Positions 26,795 to 35,509 of a stretch of 64,000 bases of DNA are shown here, piece after piece (positions within the stretch are counted from its first letter, which is position 1; the number at the start of each line of letters is the position of its first letter). The translations under genes and the position numbers were made by a program. The stretch lies in the NCBI RefSeq assembly GCF_018595685.2, contig NZ_CP092334.1, forward strand, positions 3,128,001-3,192,000, in the 5' to 3' direction. This DNA is from Flavihumibacter rivuli. GTDB taxonomy: Bacteria; Bacteroidota; Bacteroidia; Chitinophagales; Chitinophagaceae. Under the pieces are notes generated by a model, which was given only the letters and a program-made list of their open reading frames with translations, was not told where the DNA came from and ran no database searches.

Positions 26795-27763
26795 TTAAAT
26801 AAGGCCTTCTTTGATTAGATCGTGCAAATGTAGGATTCCAAGGTATTGGTTGTGCTCGTCCCTGACAACCAGCTGGGTTATATCATATTTCCTTAACAGG
26901 TCCAGCGCATTGATGGCCATGGCATCGGCCAAGATGCTTTTGGGATTGCTGGTCATGATGTCGGAGGCCTTAATGCCTTCAAGGCTTTGCTCCTTTTCCA
27001 GCATCCTGCGCAGGTCCCCATCCGTGATCACCCCCAGGATGGTATTGTTGCCATCAACAACCGTAGTCATTCCCAACCGGCTTCCCGAAATGGAGATGAT
27101 CACCTCTTTCAGTCCTGCAGAAGGGCTTACTTTGGGTTTTTCATTATTGATATAGAGGTCGTGTACCCTCAGGTAAAGCTTCTTGCCCAGGGTGCCACCC
27201 GGGTGGAACTTGGCAAAATCCTGGCCATTGAATCCGCTCAGCTTCATGAGGCTCACCGCCAATGCATCACCCATCACCATTTGTGCCGTGGTACTGCTGG
27301 TAGGTGCCAGGTTATTGGGACAGGCTTCTACGGAAACAGAAGTGTTCAGGACAATATCTGACTGCCTGGCGAGGAAGGATGCGGTATTACCGACCATCCC
27401 GATCAGCACATTGCCGAAATTCCTGATAAGGGGTACCAGCACCTTGATCTCCGGGCTTTCGCCGCTCTTGCTGATCACCATTACCACATCATCCTGTTGA
27501 ACCATACCCAGGTCGCCGTGGATAGCGTCCGCAGCATGCATATAGAGTGATGGGGTACCGGTTGAATTGAGGGTGGCCACGATCTTCTGGGCAATGATCG
27601 CACTCTTTCCTATTCCACTCACCACCAGCCGGCCCTTGCTCTGGTACACCACTTCTACCGCGCGGGAGAACTGGTCGTCGATGAACTGCTGCATGGCCAG
27701 CAGGGATTCCGCTTCCAGTCCAATGGTTTGGCGGGCGATCTCTTGAATTTGTTGGGGATTCAT
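26795..27763 (-). CDS. kdsD: arabinose-5-phosphate isomerase, KpsF/GutQ family (KDO pathway)
   Basis: Interconverts ribulose-5-phosphate and arabinose-5-phosphate, the first step to KDO for lipopolysaccharide. The 322-residue protein has a SIS sugar-isomerase domain (about 30-180: VSGIGKSAIIAQKI, MHAADAIHGDLGM, ISKSGESPEIK) followed by two CBS domains (TTVVDGNNTILGVITDGDLRR; LVVRDEHNQYLGILHLHDL). The start is the ATG at 27763; the longer frame begins with TTG. A TAnnTTTG element (27780-27773) lies 10 bp upstream. It is the first gene of the kdsD-manC operon. Confidence 0.94.
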   Translation of the reverse strand: MNPQQIQEIARQTIGLEAESLLAMQQFIDDQFSRAVEVVYQSKGRLVVSGIGKSAIIAQKIVATLNSTGTPSLYMHAADAIHGDLGMVQQDDVVMVISKSGESPEIKVLVPLIRNFGNVLIGMVGNTASFLARQSDIVLNTSVSVEACPNNLAPTSSTTAQMVMGDALAVSLMKLSGFNGQDFAKFHPGGTLGKKLYLRVHDLYINNEKPKVSPSAGLKEVIISISGSRLGMTTVVDGNNTILGVITDGDLRRMLEKEQSLEGIKASDIMTSNPKSILADAMAINALDLLRKYDITQLVVRDEHNQYLGILHLHDLIKEGLI

Positions 27764-28042
27764 ATAGCGGGGCAAAAATAATGAGGAATGTGGATTGGAG
27801 GGGGGCGAATTTGGTTGACGGTCCCTTTTCCGAAAAGGGGCTATATACCTAACCGAAGCGGATAAAATCGCATCATATTAACAATTTCAACCCCCTTTTG
27901 GCCCCATTTTTCAGTAACTTCGCCGTCCTTTCTGAAAAAAGCAGGGATTTCCGGAAAAAGGTAAAGGCTCTGGTTCCCTCATATGGCTTTTTTCGTTAAC
28001 TTATGAGATTACTGATTGCAGTGAGAATGAAAATTACAGCGC
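27764..28042. other. divergent upstream region of kdsD and recQ
   Basis: This 279-bp region separates the two starts. It contains a short hairpin (ccctttt/aaaaggg near 27831-27847) without a T-run, and a possible -7 element for kdsD. I see no other recognisable element. Confidence 0.4.
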
Positions 28043-30328
28043 ATGGCAACGACTACAAGATCCAGGAAAACCGCGGCTTCAGCTCCAAAGGCTAAGAAGA
28101 CGGCATCCAAATCCACCACATCTACATACAGCTCCGAACAACTGCTGGAAGCCCTGCAGGAGCATTTTGGTTTCAATCAATTCAAGGGCCAGCAGGAAGC
28201 AGCGATCCAGTCGCTGCTCAGCGGCAAGGATACCTTTGTAATCATGCCCACCGGTGGCGGTAAGAGCTTGTGTTACCAGTTACCGGCCATGATCAAGGAT
28301 GGGGTTGCGATCATTGTATCGCCCCTGATCGCCCTGATGAAGAACCAGGTAGACCTGGTGAGGAGTTACAGCAGCAAGGATGATGTGGCCCATTTCCTGA
28401 ACTCCACCCTTACCAAGAAGGAGATCAGGGAAGTGCACGATGACCTGCTGACCGGCAGGACCAAGATGCTGTATGTGGCACCTGAAACCCTTACCAAGCA
28501 AGAGAACCTTGAATTTTTCAGTGACCTGAATATTTCCTTTTTCGCCGTTGACGAGGCCCACTGTATCTCAGAATGGGGACATGATTTCCGCCCGGAATAC
28601 CGTCGCCTTCGTGAAATGATGGACCAGATCAGCCCGGAAGTGCCGGTGGTTGCCCTTACGGCGACCGCCACCCCCAAAGTGCAGAGTGATATTGTGAAGA
28701 ACCTGGGCCTTCGCGAACCAAATATCTTTATTTCTTCCTTCAACAGGCATAACCTCTATTACGAGATCCAGCCCAAGATCAAGAAGGAACAGACCATCAA
28801 GAGCATTGTAAAATATATTGTCAGCCTGAAGGGAAAGAGCGGTATCATCTATACCCTGAACCGCAAGACCACCGAAGAACTGGCCGATGTGCTGGTGGCC
28901 AATGGCATCAAGGCGGTGGCCTACCATGCGGGACTCGACAGCAAACTGAGGGCAGAACGCCAGGATATGTTCCTGAACGAGGATGTCCAGGTGATCGTGG
29001 CGACCATCGCATTCGGGATGGGCATCGACAAGCCGGATGTGCGTTTCGTGATCCATTATAATATCCCCAAGAGCATCGAGAACTATTACCAGGAAACAGG
29101 TCGTGCCGGTCGTGATGGACTGGAGGGCAACTGTATCCTGTATTATTCCCATAAGGATGTGGCCAAGCTGGAACACCTGATGCGCGACAAGCCCCTGAGC
29201 GAGCGCGAAGTGGGCGCCCAACTCATCAATGAGACCGTGGCCTACGCAGAAAGCGGTGTCTGCAGGCGGAAGATCCTGCTGAGCTATTTTGGAGAGGAGT
29301 GGACCGATAAGAACTGCGGCAACTGCGATAATTGCAGGAACCCCAAGGAGCAGGTAGAAGCTAAGGAGAATGCCGTGAAGGTGTTGAAGGTGGTGAAGGC
29401 CCTGGATGAGCGCTTCGCGACCGATTACGTGGTGAATATCCTGACCGGTAAGCTGACCCCCAATATCAAGATGTTCAGGCACGATGGCCTGGCCGAGTTC
29501 GGCATTGGTAAGGATGAGGCCGACCATTACTGGAATTCCCTGGTGAGGCAGCTGCTGTTGGCAGGGTACCTTTCCAAGGATATTGAAGAATATGGGGTGT
29601 TGAAGCTGACCAAAAATGGCGAAGCCTTCATGAAGAAGCCCAAGAGCTTCAAGATCATCCTGAACAACCTGTTCGAGGACGCCAATGAGGACGATGACGA
29701 AGGCGTAGAGACCGGCGGCGGTTCCGCAACGGCTACGGATGAAAAGCTGTTCGAGATGCTGAAGGAGCTCCGCCAGAAGGAGGCGAAGCGTAAGAGCCTG
29801 CCACCATTCGTGATCTTCCTGGAAACCTCCCTGCAGGATATGGCCACCCTCTACCCTACCACGGTGCAGGAGCTGGAGAAATGCCAGGGCGTGAGCAAGG
29901 GCAAGGCCATCCGTTATGGTAAGCCATTCGTGGAGCTTATCGCTAAATATGTGGAGGAGAACAATATTGAGAAGCCCGATGAGTTCGTGATGAAGAGCGT
30001 GGTGAACAAGAGCGGGCTGAAAGTATACATCATCCAGCAGACCGATAAGAAGATACCGCTGGAGACCATTGCGAAGAACAAGGACCTGAGGCTCGATGCC
30101 TTGCTGGAGGAAATGGAGACCATCGCGGCCAGCGGCACCAAGCTGAACCTGGACTATGCCATTGATGAAATGCTGGATGAATATGACCAGGAGGAGATCC
30201 TGGAATATTTCAAGGGTTGCGAGACCTCATCCCTGCAGGTAGCCCTGGAGGAACTGGCGGAAAGCAATTATACCTGGGAGCAGCTGAAGATCATGCGCAT
30301 CAAGTTCCTGGCGCAGTATGGGATGTAA
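28043..30328 (+). CDS. recQ: RecQ-type ATP-dependent DNA helicase
   Basis: A 3'-5' DNA helicase of 761 residues for recombination and replication repair. It has Walker A PTGGGKS (69-75), DEAH (170-173), ALTATAT, motif [12 protein letters not shown] (350-359), and the RQC zinc cysteines C407, C425, C428 and C431. A winged helix and an HRDC domain (about 575-650) follow, then about 100 residues that resemble extra C-terminal helical domains. The first 30 residues are a basic Thr/Lys/Ala tail ([18 protein letters not shown]) ahead of the catalytic core. The start is the only good ATG. Codons ending in G or C seem more frequent than in neighbouring genes. Confidence 0.96.
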   Translation: MATTTRSRKTAASAPKAKKTASKSTTSTYSSEQLLEALQEHFGFNQFKGQQEAAIQSLLSGKDTFVIMPTGGGKSLCYQLPAMIKDGVAIIVSPLIALMKNQVDLVRSYSSKDDVAHFLNSTLTKKEIREVHDDLLTGRTKMLYVAPETLTKQENLEFFSDLNISFFAVDEAHCISEWGHDFRPEYRRLREMMDQISPEVPVVALTATATPKVQSDIVKNLGLREPNIFISSFNRHNLYYEIQPKIKKEQTIKSIVKYIVSLKGKSGIIYTLNRKTTEELADVLVANGIKAVAYHAGLDSKLRAERQDMFLNEDVQVIVATIAFGMGIDKPDVRFVIHYNIPKSIENYYQETGRAGRDGLEGNCILYYSHKDVAKLEHLMRDKPLSEREVGAQLINETVAYAESGVCRRKILLSYFGEEWTDKNCGNCDNCRNPKEQVEAKENAVKVLKVVKALDERFATDYVVNILTGKLTPNIKMFRHDGLAEFGIGKDEADHYWNSLVRQLLLAGYLSKDIEEYGVLKLTKNGEAFMKKPKSFKIILNNLFEDANEDDDEGVETGGGSATATDEKLFEMLKELRQKEAKRKSLPPFVIFLETSLQDMATLYPTTVQELEKCQGVSKGKAIRYGKPFVELIAKYVEENNIEKPDEFVMKSVVNKSGLKVYIIQQTDKKIPLETIAKNKDLRLDALLEEMETIAASGTKLNLDYAIDEMLDEYDQEEILEYFKGCETSSLQVALEELAESNYTWEQLKIMRIKFLAQYGM

Positions 30329-30336
30329 TGTTTTGG

Positions 30337-30419
30337 GCCACGAAGGCACTAAGACGCTAAGTAACACAAAGATCTTTCAAACGCCTTCGTGCTCTTTTGA
30401 GCCTTCGTGCCTTCGTGGC
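30337..30419. repeat. inverted-repeat element of the CCACGAAGGCAC type downstream of recQ
   Basis: Perfect 13-bp arms gccacgaaggcac (30337-30349) and gtgccttcgtggc (30407-30419) enclose about 57 bp that contain further partial copies (cgccttcgtgct, gccttcgtg). Similar GGCACGAAG-like intergenic repeats occur dispersed in many Bacteroidota genomes (recalled, not searched). Here it may form a long cruciform or the 3' end of the recQ transcript. Confidence 0.75.
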
Positions 30420-30464
30420 AAAGCACGATAACTAAAGGCGATATCAACATTTTTTCCAGAATTT

Positions 30465-30496
30465 TTTGGCAGGAAAGCATCCTCCGCTTATCTTTG
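30465..30496 (+). promoter_or_regulatory. Bacteroidota-type promoter of tRNA-Phe
   Basis: A -33 TTTG (30465-30468), a 20-base spacer and a -7 TATCTTTG (30489-30496) match the Bacteroidota consensus exactly, about 43 bases before the tRNA. This is the clearest promoter in the window. Confidence 0.8.
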
Positions 30497-30539
30497 CCAC
30501 CCATTCGAAACGAATATTCTTCGTTGAAGAAAGGAAGGA

Positions 30540-30612
30540 GGTGCGGTAGCTCAGTTGGTAGAGCAAAGGACTGAAAATCCTTGTGTCGCCGGTTCGATTC
30601 CGGCCCACACCA
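30540..30612 (+). tRNA. tRNA-Phe (anticodon GAA)
   Basis: A 73-base tRNA. The D stem is gctc/gagc, the anticodon stem aagga/tcctt with loop ctGAAaa (anticodon GAA at 34-36), the variable loop gtgtc, and the T stem gccgg/ccggc with loop ttcgatt. The CCA end is not encoded. The acceptor stem ggtgcgg/ccacacc has one mismatch (C5 with A68). A promoter upstream and a terminator immediately downstream show a single-gene transcript. Confidence 0.95.
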
Positions 30613-30614
30613 CG

Positions 30615-30647
30615 AAAAAACCCGGCTAATCTAGCCGGGTTTTTTAT
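30615..30647. terminator. terminator of tRNA-Phe, bidirectional
   Basis: Stem cccggcta (30621-30628) pairs with tagccggg (30632-30639), with A6 before it and T6 after it. It also serves the S9 peptidase gene from the minus strand. Confidence 0.88.
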
Positions 30648-30667
30648 TTTGATCTTGTTCAACTTTC

Positions 30668-32644
30668 TTACTTCAACTTAGCTCCCATCCATTCAAGATT
30701 GGTTTGCATGGTCTTCTTCACCATCCTGGGTTCCACCGGGCCATGTGGTTGGCGGGGCAATACCAGTAACCTTACCGGGATATTCCTTCGCTTCAAGGCA
30801 TTATAGAACATAATGGAGTTGCTTACCGGCACCCGCTGGTCGGCCTCACCGTGTTGCAACAATACCGGGGTTTGTACATGCTGGACATACAGAAGGGGTG
30901 AATACTTATCATAGAGGTCCCAGTTCGTCCAGGGGTCGCCGTTAAAGTAAGTGATCAGCAGGCCGGCCACATCATCGGTCAGGTTCTGGTGACGGAGGTC
31001 CACTACCGGGGCACCGATGGATGCAACCTTGAAGCGGTTGGTATGGCCCACCACCCAGCTGCTCATGAAACCGCCATAACTCCAGCCCATCACGCCCAGC
31101 TTGTCCTTGTCGGCCACGCCCATTTTGATCACGGCATCTATTCCATTCATGAGGTCGATATAATCCTTTCCACCCCAATCGGCGCGGTTGGCCTGGCGGA
31201 ATGCCGTTCCATACCCTGTAGAACCCCTGGGATTAGGGCGCAGGATGGCAATGCCCTGTTCACTGAAACTGGCTAAGGGATAGGTCCCGGAATTGGCAGC
31301 GATACAGGTCTCGGCAAAAACGCCTGCCGGGCCACCATGGATGTTCAGGATCAGCGGTACTTTCTGGCCGGCCTGGTAATTCACCGGGTAGGTGAGCAGG
31401 CCTTCGATCTCCAGGCCATCGGCTCCCTTCCATTTGATCAGTTCTGTCCTTCCCAAGGGCTTATTGGCATGTCCCGCATTGATGCTGGTAACTTTTGCTG
31501 GCTTGTAGTCATCCAGGGTACTCACATAGAGTTCCGGAAACTTCGAGCTGTTCTGCAGCAAGAAGGATAGATGGGTCCTGCTGTTGTTCAACCTGGCCAG
31601 GCTGATATGGTCTTTCTCGCCCTTGCTCCATTCGCTTATGGTTTGGCCGTCCAGACCAAGGAGATAGATACTGGCCCTGGTACGGTTTTCCTCGGACCAG
31701 ATCAGTGCCTTGCCGTCCTTTGTCCAGCCGAGTATGGCACCGTCCTCATTTGGCGTGGCTTTCAATTTCCAGCTTTTGCCATCAGCCAGGCCATAAACCT
31801 GTGCATGCCTGGCGCCGGCCCAATCGTGCGGGTTCTGGGTGCAGTGGTAACTGATGTATTGACCATCGGGACTGAAGCGTGGATTGGTCTCACCGGCCGG
31901 GGTGTTGGCAATGGTCTTTATTTCACCGGAAGCAATATTGACCATGGCGATATCGCTGTATATATTGTCATTCACCTTGACAGACTTACCATAACTGTAA
32001 ACAATAGCCGAACCATCCTTGTTCCAGTCGAATGCATTTACATTGATATTGTCCTTGGTGAGCACTTTCTGGACAAGGCGACCGGTACTGTCCTTCTGGT
32101 TCAACCAGACCACAGCCAGTCGGTTTTGCTTCAGTACTTCTTCCATGAAGTACCAATCGTCCTTTGCCTTCTTGCGTTTCTCCTCCTCATCACTTGCCAC
32201 ATCGGCAGTCAGGTAGGCGATCATCTTCCCATCGTAGCTCCAGCTGAAATCACCCACACTGCCTTTCACTTCCGTGATCTTCTCGGCTTCACCTCCGGCC
32301 AGTGAAATGATATAAAGATTGCTTTTACCATCCCTTGAAGAAGTAAAGGCAATGGATTGGTTGTCGGGGCTCCATTTGGGGTTGTTATTGCTTTTGTCTC
32401 CCCTCGTAAGCTGGAAGGCATTGCTGCCATCGATGGCACTGATCCAGATCTGGTTCACATATTCACTGCGGTCGTCTGTCATCACAGCTTCTCGGATAGT
32501 ATAGGCGACCCTTTTACCATCGGGCGATACTTCAGCAGCAGAGATGTTCTTGATCTTTAGGAGTTGATCCGGACTCCAGTTGGTCTGTGCGGATACCAAT
32601 ACGGGAATAACCAGGAGCAATAACCAGGTGAGTACAGGTTTCAT
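30668..32644 (-). CDS. exported S9 family serine peptidase (prolyl oligopeptidase / dipeptidyl-peptidase type)
   Basis: A 658-residue protein with a signal peptide ending VLVSAQ, then a WD40/PD40-like beta-propeller (about 30-400) with repeats such as NPKWSPDNQSIAFTSSRDGKSNLYII. The C-terminal alpha/beta-hydrolase has the nucleophile in GWSYGGFM (about 520), the aspartate in HGEADQRVP (about 600) and the histidine in QPHGPVEP (about 632). Relatives cleave after proline or remove acylated or dipeptide N-termini; the exact specificity is not clear. It probably acts in the periplasm on peptides. Confidence 0.92.
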   Translation of the reverse strand: MKPVLTWLLLLVIPVLVSAQTNWSPDQLLKIKNISAAEVSPDGKRVAYTIREAVMTDDRSEYVNQIWISAIDGSNAFQLTRGDKSNNNPKWSPDNQSIAFTSSRDGKSNLYIISLAGGEAEKITEVKGSVGDFSWSYDGKMIAYLTADVASDEEEKRKKAKDDWYFMEEVLKQNRLAVVWLNQKDSTGRLVQKVLTKDNINVNAFDWNKDGSAIVYSYGKSVKVNDNIYSDIAMVNIASGEIKTIANTPAGETNPRFSPDGQYISYHCTQNPHDWAGARHAQVYGLADGKSWKLKATPNEDGAILGWTKDGKALIWSEENRTRASIYLLGLDGQTISEWSKGEKDHISLARLNNSRTHLSFLLQNSSKFPELYVSTLDDYKPAKVTSINAGHANKPLGRTELIKWKGADGLEIEGLLTYPVNYQAGQKVPLILNIHGGPAGVFAETCIAANSGTYPLASFSEQGIAILRPNPRGSTGYGTAFRQANRADWGGKDYIDLMNGIDAVIKMGVADKDKLGVMGWSYGGFMSSWVVGHTNRFKVASIGAPVVDLRHQNLTDDVAGLLITYFNGDPWTNWDLYDKYSPLLYVQHVQTPVLLQHGEADQRVPVSNSIMFYNALKRRNIPVRLLVLPRQPHGPVEPRMVKKTMQTNLEWMGAKLK

Positions 32645-32791
32645 TAGCGGAAAGTTTTGGGTTGAAGGAATGTGTGGTAGTAAAAAGTGATATTAAATCT
32701 ACAGATATCTCTTCAATTTTGACCGCAGCGAGTATCCTTGTTACGGTCAATTATCTTCGAAGTATAGTTCACTAAAGAATACCCTTATAGG

Positions 32792-35461
32792 ATGAAGCGG
32801 TTTATCATTATTTCCCTTGCATGGTTAGCCCTTTCTTCAGTGGCCGGGGCCCAACAATCATTGCCGTACAAGAACCCGAAACTTCCTGTTGAAGAAAGGG
32901 TGAAGGACCTTTTGGCGAGGATGACCCCAGAGGAAAAATTCTGGCAGTTGTTCATGATACCGGGAGACCTGGGTGAGGACCCCGGACAATACCGGCATGG
33001 CATCTTTGGCTTCCAGGTAAGCGCCGCTTCCGCCGGCAAGAATGCTTCTGCACAGTTACTGCAGTACAATGCATCAGAGAACGCCTTGTTACTGGCCAGG
33101 AAGGTGAATACCATCCAACGCTATTTTGTGGAGCAGACAAGATTGGGTATTCCCATCATGGCCTTTGATGAATGCCTGCACGGACTGGTTCGGCAGGGCG
33201 CTACTGCATTTCCGCAGGCCATTGGGTTGGCAGCGAGTTTCGATACCAGTATGATGCGGAAAGTGGCTTCGGCCATAGCTACTGAGACAAAGGCAAGGGG
33301 CATCCGTGATGTGCTTTCGCCTGTTGTGAATATTGCCAGTGATGTCCGTTGGGGAAGGACCGAATAGACCTATGGTGAGGATCCCTTCCTGGCAGCAGCC
33401 ATGGCGGTGGCATTTGTATCGCCCTTTGAACAGATGGGCATCATTACCACCCCCAAGCATTTTGTGGCCAATGTGGGTGATGGCGGAAGGGATAGTTATC
33501 CCATTCATTTCAATGAGCGGTACATGGAAGAGATCCACTTCCCTCCTTTCAGGGCAGCCATTGAAAAAGGTGGATCGCGGTCCATCATGACCGCATATAA
33601 TTCCTATGACGGCAAAGCCAGCACGGCCAATAGCTGGTTATTGATGGATAAACTGAAAAAGGAATGGGGCTTCGGTGGATTCGTGATCTCCGATGCGGGC
33701 GCCACCGGTGGAACCCTGGTGCTCCATAATACAGCGAAGGATTATCCGGCATCAGCGGCAGATGCCATTTCCAATGGACTGGACGTGATCTTCCAGACCG
33801 ATTACCAGCATTACCAATTGTTCCAGCCACCTTTCCTGGATGGGTCTATCTCACAGCAACGAATAGACGATGCGGTGGCAAGGGTCCTGCGTGCCAAGTT
33901 TGAACTCGGACTGTTTGAACAGCCATATGTTTCCGAAGAACTGGCCCAGGCCTGGGTGAACAATACCACCCATAAGGCCATTGCAAAGCAAGCTGCATTA
34001 AAATCAATCGTGTTGCTTAAGAACGAAAAGCAAGTACTTCCCATCAGTAAGAAGATCCGCTCCATCGCAGTGCTGGGTAAGGATGCGGTAGAGGCCAGGT
34101 TGGGAGGCTATAGCGGTCCCGGTAATGGGAAGGTCAGTATACTGGAGGGCATCCGGGAAAAACTGGGTAAGACCGTGCAAGTGAATTATGTGGAAGGAGC
34201 CAACAGGAATGAAACCTATTGGGAACCGATCCCTAATAAGTACTTACAAACGGTTTGGAACGGTAAAACCACCCAGGGCCTTACAGGGGAATACTTTTCA
34301 GGCCTGAACCCGAGTGGTAAAGCAAGTTTGACACGACTAGACCAATCGGTGAATTTCCATTGGACCTTGTTCTCACCAGACCCCTCCCTCCCAACCGACC
34401 ACTATTCAGTGAAATGGAGTGGCAAGCTGGTAGCGCCTGTTTCAGGTAAGGTAAAGATTGGACTGGAGGGTAATGATGGGTACAGGTTATACATCAACCA
34501 ACAACTGGTCGTGGATAATTGGGGCAAGCAGGGATATCATACCCGTCTCGTGGATTATGTATTGGAAAAAGGAAAAGAATATGCCATCCAGGTAGAGTTC
34601 TATGAAGCGGCAGCGAATGGCAGGATCAGGCTGGTTTGGGACTATGGTGTTGAAAAGAACCAGGAAGCAAAGATCAGGGACGCGGTTGCGGTAGCAAAGG
34701 CATCAGATATAGCGATAGTTGTGGTGGGAATCCATGAGGGGGAGTTCCAGGACAGGGCCATGCTGAACCTTCCCGGCCACCAGGAAGAACTGATAAAGGC
34801 TGTGGCTGCCACCGGTAAGCCTGTCGTGGTCGTATTGGTGGGGGGAAGTGCCATCACCATGGGCAATTGGCTGGATAAAGTGGATGGGGTGCTGGACGTT
34901 TGGTACCCGGGTGAAGAAGGCGGGCATGCTGTAGCAGCGGTGTTGTTTGGTGACTATAATCCAGCAGGTCGATTGCCGATAACCTTCCCGCAACATGAAG
35001 CCCAGTTGCCATTGGTCTATAACCACAAACCAACCGGTCGGGGGGATGATTACCATAACCTCAGCGGACAACCGCTTTTCCCCTTTGGGTCCGGGTTAAG
35101 CTATACACAATTTGAATACAGCAATATCCGCTTATCCCGGCAACAGATGGGTGTGAAGGATACAACTTTTGTTAGCTGTACCATCAGGAATACCGGCCGG
35201 GTTAAAGGAGAGGAAGTAGTGCAAATGTACATAAAGGATATCCTGGCATCCGTAGCGCGTCCTGTGCAGGAGTTAAGGGGATTCCAGCGGATCGAGCTGG
35301 CTCCGGGGGAAAGTAGGACGGTGCAATTTGCCATTACGCCTGAAATGCTGGAAATGCTCGATAAGGACCTTAAGCGTGTGGTCGAGCCCGGTACCTTCAG
35401 GATCATGATCGGGTCTTCCAGTCGTGACCTTTGGCAAAAGGCGAACCTTGAAGTGAACTGA
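32792..35461 (+). pseudogene. GH3 family beta-glycosidase with PA14 domain, interrupted by an in-frame TAG
   Basis: An otherwise complete gene of 890 codons. A signal peptide (MKRFIIISLAWLALSSVAGAQ) leads into the GH3 N-terminal barrel with LGIPIMAFDECLHGLVRQGATAFPQ, then RWGRTE, a TAG stop at 33365-33367, and TYGEDPFLAA in the same frame. The usual motif is RWGRxEETYGEDP, so the stop replaces the second glutamate; one base change, GAG to TAG, explains it. The nucleophile is the aspartate in GFVISDAG (about 300). A PA14 domain is inserted at about 493-617 and a fibronectin-like domain ends the protein. No frameshift is seen. Unless the stop is read through or a sequencing error, no full enzyme is made. 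An internal ATG at 33401 would give only a partial barrel. Confidence 0.9.
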
Positions 35462-35476
35462 GCAAAACTAACGGAG

Positions 35477-35509
35477 AAGATCATACTAAGTTTTCTTAAG
35501 GATGATCTT
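35477..35509. terminator. convergent inverted repeat at the GH3 / GH95-like junction
   Basis: Arms aagatcat (35477-35484) and atgatctt (35502-35509) flank a 17-base loop. The second arm lies within the last codons of the minus-strand gene. There is no proper T-run, so termination is only a possibility. Confidence 0.3.

Noticed and set aside
30444..30662. Minus-strand open frame of 72 codons around the tRNA
   Set aside because: It is the antisense reading of tRNA-Phe and its terminator, a well-known source of false protein calls.
33365..33367. TAG as a recoded (pyrrolysine-like) codon in GH3
   Set aside because: The position is normally glutamate, other genes here use TAG as a true stop (for example the response regulator at 18661), and no recoding machinery is in view. 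A nonsense change or a sequence error is simpler.
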